Origin: Quillaja saponaria | Lineage: Eukaryota; Streptophyta; Magnoliopsida; Fabales; Quillajaceae | NCBI GenBank assembly: GCA_029379385.1 | Contig: CM055609.1 | Location: 7,316,001 to 7,380,000, forward strand | Reading direction: 5' to 3' | Length of the DNA stretch: 64,000 nucleotides | Shown here: positions 61,501-64,000 of the stretch, in pieces | How positions within the stretch are numbered: the stretch's first letter is position 1 | Layout of the letters: each line of letters opens with the position of its first letter | The notes under the pieces: model-generated | The model's database searches: none | What the model was told of the DNA's origin: nothing | What the model saw: only the letters and a program-made list of their open reading frames with translations | Program-made: the position numbers and the translations under genes

Positions 61501-63640
61501 GCTCTCATATCGATGAGGTATGATCCCTCATCGATTTTTTACGTTAAAAATTTGAAAAATTCAATATTAACATAATAAATTTTTATGTTATAGATGTTAA
61601 ACAATAATATCATAATCATGAAAAATATATTCTTAATACTTCTTTTAATTCATAGTAATTTCTAAAATTTTAATTCTTAAATTTGAGAAGAACTACAAAA
61701 ATTAAGATTATTATGAACTTATTAAATAAAATATATATATATATATCATAACTTCAATTTTAATTGTTATTGACATACAATTATTGAAAAATTATAAATT
61801 TAATAATATTGAGAAGCATTAGTAGAAAGAAATCAATAGACCTAAAATAATTACAATTCTATTGATATTAGAACAGAGAAAAAATAGGGAAAAAAATAGT
61901 AGTTTATTTGAAATAAAATAACAACTAAACATAACTATGTAATAATACAAACTTTGAAAATAAATAAGAAGGGGATTTAAGGATAAAGAGACAAACCCTT
62001 CTTCGAAAGAATATTTTGTTCTAGTTTGACAAGCAAGAATCATAAATGCAATTCTCACATGAAAATAAATAAGAAGGGGATTTAAGGATGCATACCGATA
62101 TTTACATATTTGTAGCCAAGTGCTGCCAAGCCAGTTGAAACTGGATAATCTGCTGTTTTAGGGAATAAAAAGTAATAAATACAAAACATTGACAACAATT
62201 ACAATATTAGTGGCATAACATTAATAATGATAGCAATAATTATATAGTAGTGGTGGTGTGACAAAAATTTCATGACAAGACTCGAGTTTTTGACTTGGGA
62301 CCGTAATGACCACCAATACAAGTTAAGATGCATGTCATATGCTTAGAGGATGGAGCTACCTAACAAAATCTTAGTTGTTTTCTATAAAATAAAGACCTTA
62401 TTGCTATGATATTTAGCTAAATAGAAAAAAAAATGATAATAGATTTAATCGGACTGCCTTCAGAGTGCCTACATACAATATTTTTGGCAATCTCCTATTC
62501 TTAAGTTTGTAATTGTGTCTAAAGAAAATGGCTGTTGACAGACCTCCATTGTCTATTCTCTTCTCTCAAAAATAGTGTTAGGTGTGAAAAGTTTTGAAAA
62601 TAATTCATTTTTAAATTATAGGAATGTAGCAATTGAAATTCGAAGGATTAATTGAAGATACCATGAAAAATATACTGTTAATATTTCTTTTAATTCATAG
62701 TAATTTTTAAAATTTGAATTCTTAAATTTGAGAAGAACTACAAAATTTAAGATTATTATGAACTTATTAAATAAATAAAAAATCATAACTTCAATTTAAT
62801 TGTTATTGACATACAATTATTGAAAATTATAAATTTATTAATATTGAGTAGAATTAGTAGAAAATAAATCAATAGACAGAAAATAATTACAATTCTATTG
62901 ATATTAGAATAGAGAAAAAATAGGGAAAAAAATAGTAGTTTATTTGAAACAAAATAACAACTAAATATAACTATGTAATAATACAAACTTAAAAATGTAT
63001 AAAAGAAAATAAAAAATTTCTGTCACTTAGACTTTTTTATATATAGTATAGATACAAAATTAATTAATCTAAGTTCTAGATATGCACATGTATTAAATGG
63101 AGAAACATGATTGGTAAACAATGATTTAATGCAGACAAGAACATGTATTTGATAGTTATAAGTTAGATTATTTAAATGTTTTTAAAAATATTTCTATCAA
63201 AATTGATTTTTCCTTCTACTATAATTTATTTTGTGCTGATTGAAGATTAGTTCTATCAAATACATTCATGATTATATTATTGGAAAATGTTATTAACGTG
63301 GTTTCTTAGAAAAATTATTTAATTCATTGAAAATTTAGACAAGTGATACAATTAACAATATTAATTGAGATTTTGCAAAATCAAAATATCTAAACATTCA
63401 TATCTTCATAATTGATTTAAACAAGAGATTAATTTAATTCATTTTAAAAAAATTTACTTTTAGTAACTAATTTATAAAGAATTTAAATCACTGAATGAGT
63501 TTTTTTTTTTTTTTTTTTATCTTAAGTAATAACAAAATTGATCGGCACACTCTTGCGTGTATTACATATAATCATTTAGCTCTCATATTGATGAGGTTCG
63601 ATGCCTCAACTTCAGGGTAACAACTTCAATCTATGTTTTT
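58271..63640. repeat. A-B-A'-A''-B' noncoding repeat array
   Basis: Unit A (58271-59793) recurs as A' (60445-61953) and, in part, as A'' (about 62650-62993). Unit B (59794-60444) recurs as B' (62994-63640). A and B also share a core: gagaaacat(t/g)attggtaaacaat, ttattttgtgctgattgaag and gttattaacgtggtttctta. The A/A' pair is nearly identical over long runs, so that duplication is recent. The A'-A'' junction is interrupted by the alpha-galactosidase segment (61978-62568). No protein is encoded. Open frames at 61819-62058 and 62783-62986 are equivalent repeats in low-complexity sequence. Confidence 0.8.
61978..62568 (-). repeat. Copied alpha-galactosidase exon-3 segment inside the array
   Basis: A near copy of 26922-27530 holding exon 3 (62152-62096) with its acceptor and gtatgc donor. 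Here the exon reads GYKYVNI where the 27-kb copy reads GYKYLNI, and V is the more usual family residue. The motif aataagaaggggatttaaggat occurs twice, at 61965 and 62068, which suggests recombination at the junction. No other exon accompanies it, so it cannot be expressed as an enzyme. Confidence 0.8.
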
Positions 63641-64000
63641 TTTTTTTTTGCTGTAAACCACGTGATTTACGTTAACCATGATACTTCACCTGATATACAT
63701 TTATAAATATTTCTCTAAACCCAACATTAATTAGCAAGAAGCCATAGACTAATTAAAAATTAAAAGCAGGAAAATTGTGCATAAACGAAGACGTTAGGGA
63801 GAAATTAATGTATCATGGTCAATCAAGAAATTGAATGATTGAAGATTATACTTAACCTAACGAAGTTTCAATTTCCAAAATTTTCAATAGCATTCCATAA
63901 GAAAAAAATTAACATGAGTAACTTTCACAAGTAATCTAATCACAAATCCTCATCTTTCTTGATGGAATGATCAAAATCCTTAATTATTTATTTTGATTAA
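63641..64000. other. Intergenic sequence
   Basis: Follows unit B' and a T run. No gene or repeat is recognised up to the window edge. Confidence 0.5.

Noticed and set aside
61819..62986. Two similar minus-strand frames that might look like a conserved small protein family
   Set aside because: They are equivalent positions of the repeat units A' and A'', made of low-complexity AT-rich sequence, so similarity reflects DNA duplication.

Overview
The window is nuclear DNA from a flowering plant. It has AT-rich intergenic sequence, genes with many short GT..AG introns, a degenerate Ty1/copia retrotransposon, several small TIR transposons, a chloroplast-targeted polyphenol oxidase and a plant TIR-domain gene. 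TIR genes of this kind and a tandem geranyllinalool-synthase-type (TPS-e/f) pair point to a eudicot. I do not name a species.

Layout. 0-11.7 kb: repeats only. These are three copies of an unexplained ~130-bp segment (one inverted), a tandemly duplicated ~0.6-kb repeat whose second copy is split by a decayed copia element (3927-8334), a CACTA-like non-autonomous element and a MITE with a recognisable empty site. 11.7-25.1 kb: two tandem, 12-exon diterpene-synthase-like genes of the geranyllinalool synthase type. Copy 1 is broken by a single extra base in exon 5. Copy 2 has several indels, two nonsense codons, a transposon in intron 7, a foreign insert in intron 9 and a damaged TATA region. 27.0-28.3 kb (minus): the first three exons of an alpha-galactosidase gene. 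31.3-32.0 kb (minus): a small two-exon TIR-only gene. 36.7-41.8 kb (plus): a COP1-interacting-protein-7-like gene that seems to lack its C-terminal end. 44.8-49.0 kb (plus): an intact nine-exon gene like Arabidopsis At4g04980, with a proline-rich centre and a CHUP1-like C-terminal domain. 49.9-52.0 kb (minus): EBP2, a ribosome-biogenesis gene with a telo-box promoter. 54.6-56.5 kb (minus): an intronless polyphenol oxidase. 57.4-63.6 kb: a long-TIR element followed by an A-B-A'-B' repeat array that has received a second copy of the alpha-galactosidase exon-3 region.

The genes do not form one pathway. The terpene synthase copies, TIR protein and polyphenol oxidase belong to families used in defence (volatile homoterpenes, NADase signalling, wound browning), but nothing in the sequence shows they act together. 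Several otherwise well-preserved coding regions (terpene synthase copy 1, the CIP7-like gene, EBP2, alpha-galactosidase exon 2) each carry a single-base-scale frame break. That is either real decay or residual indel error in the assembly, and it affects how every pseudogene call here should be read.
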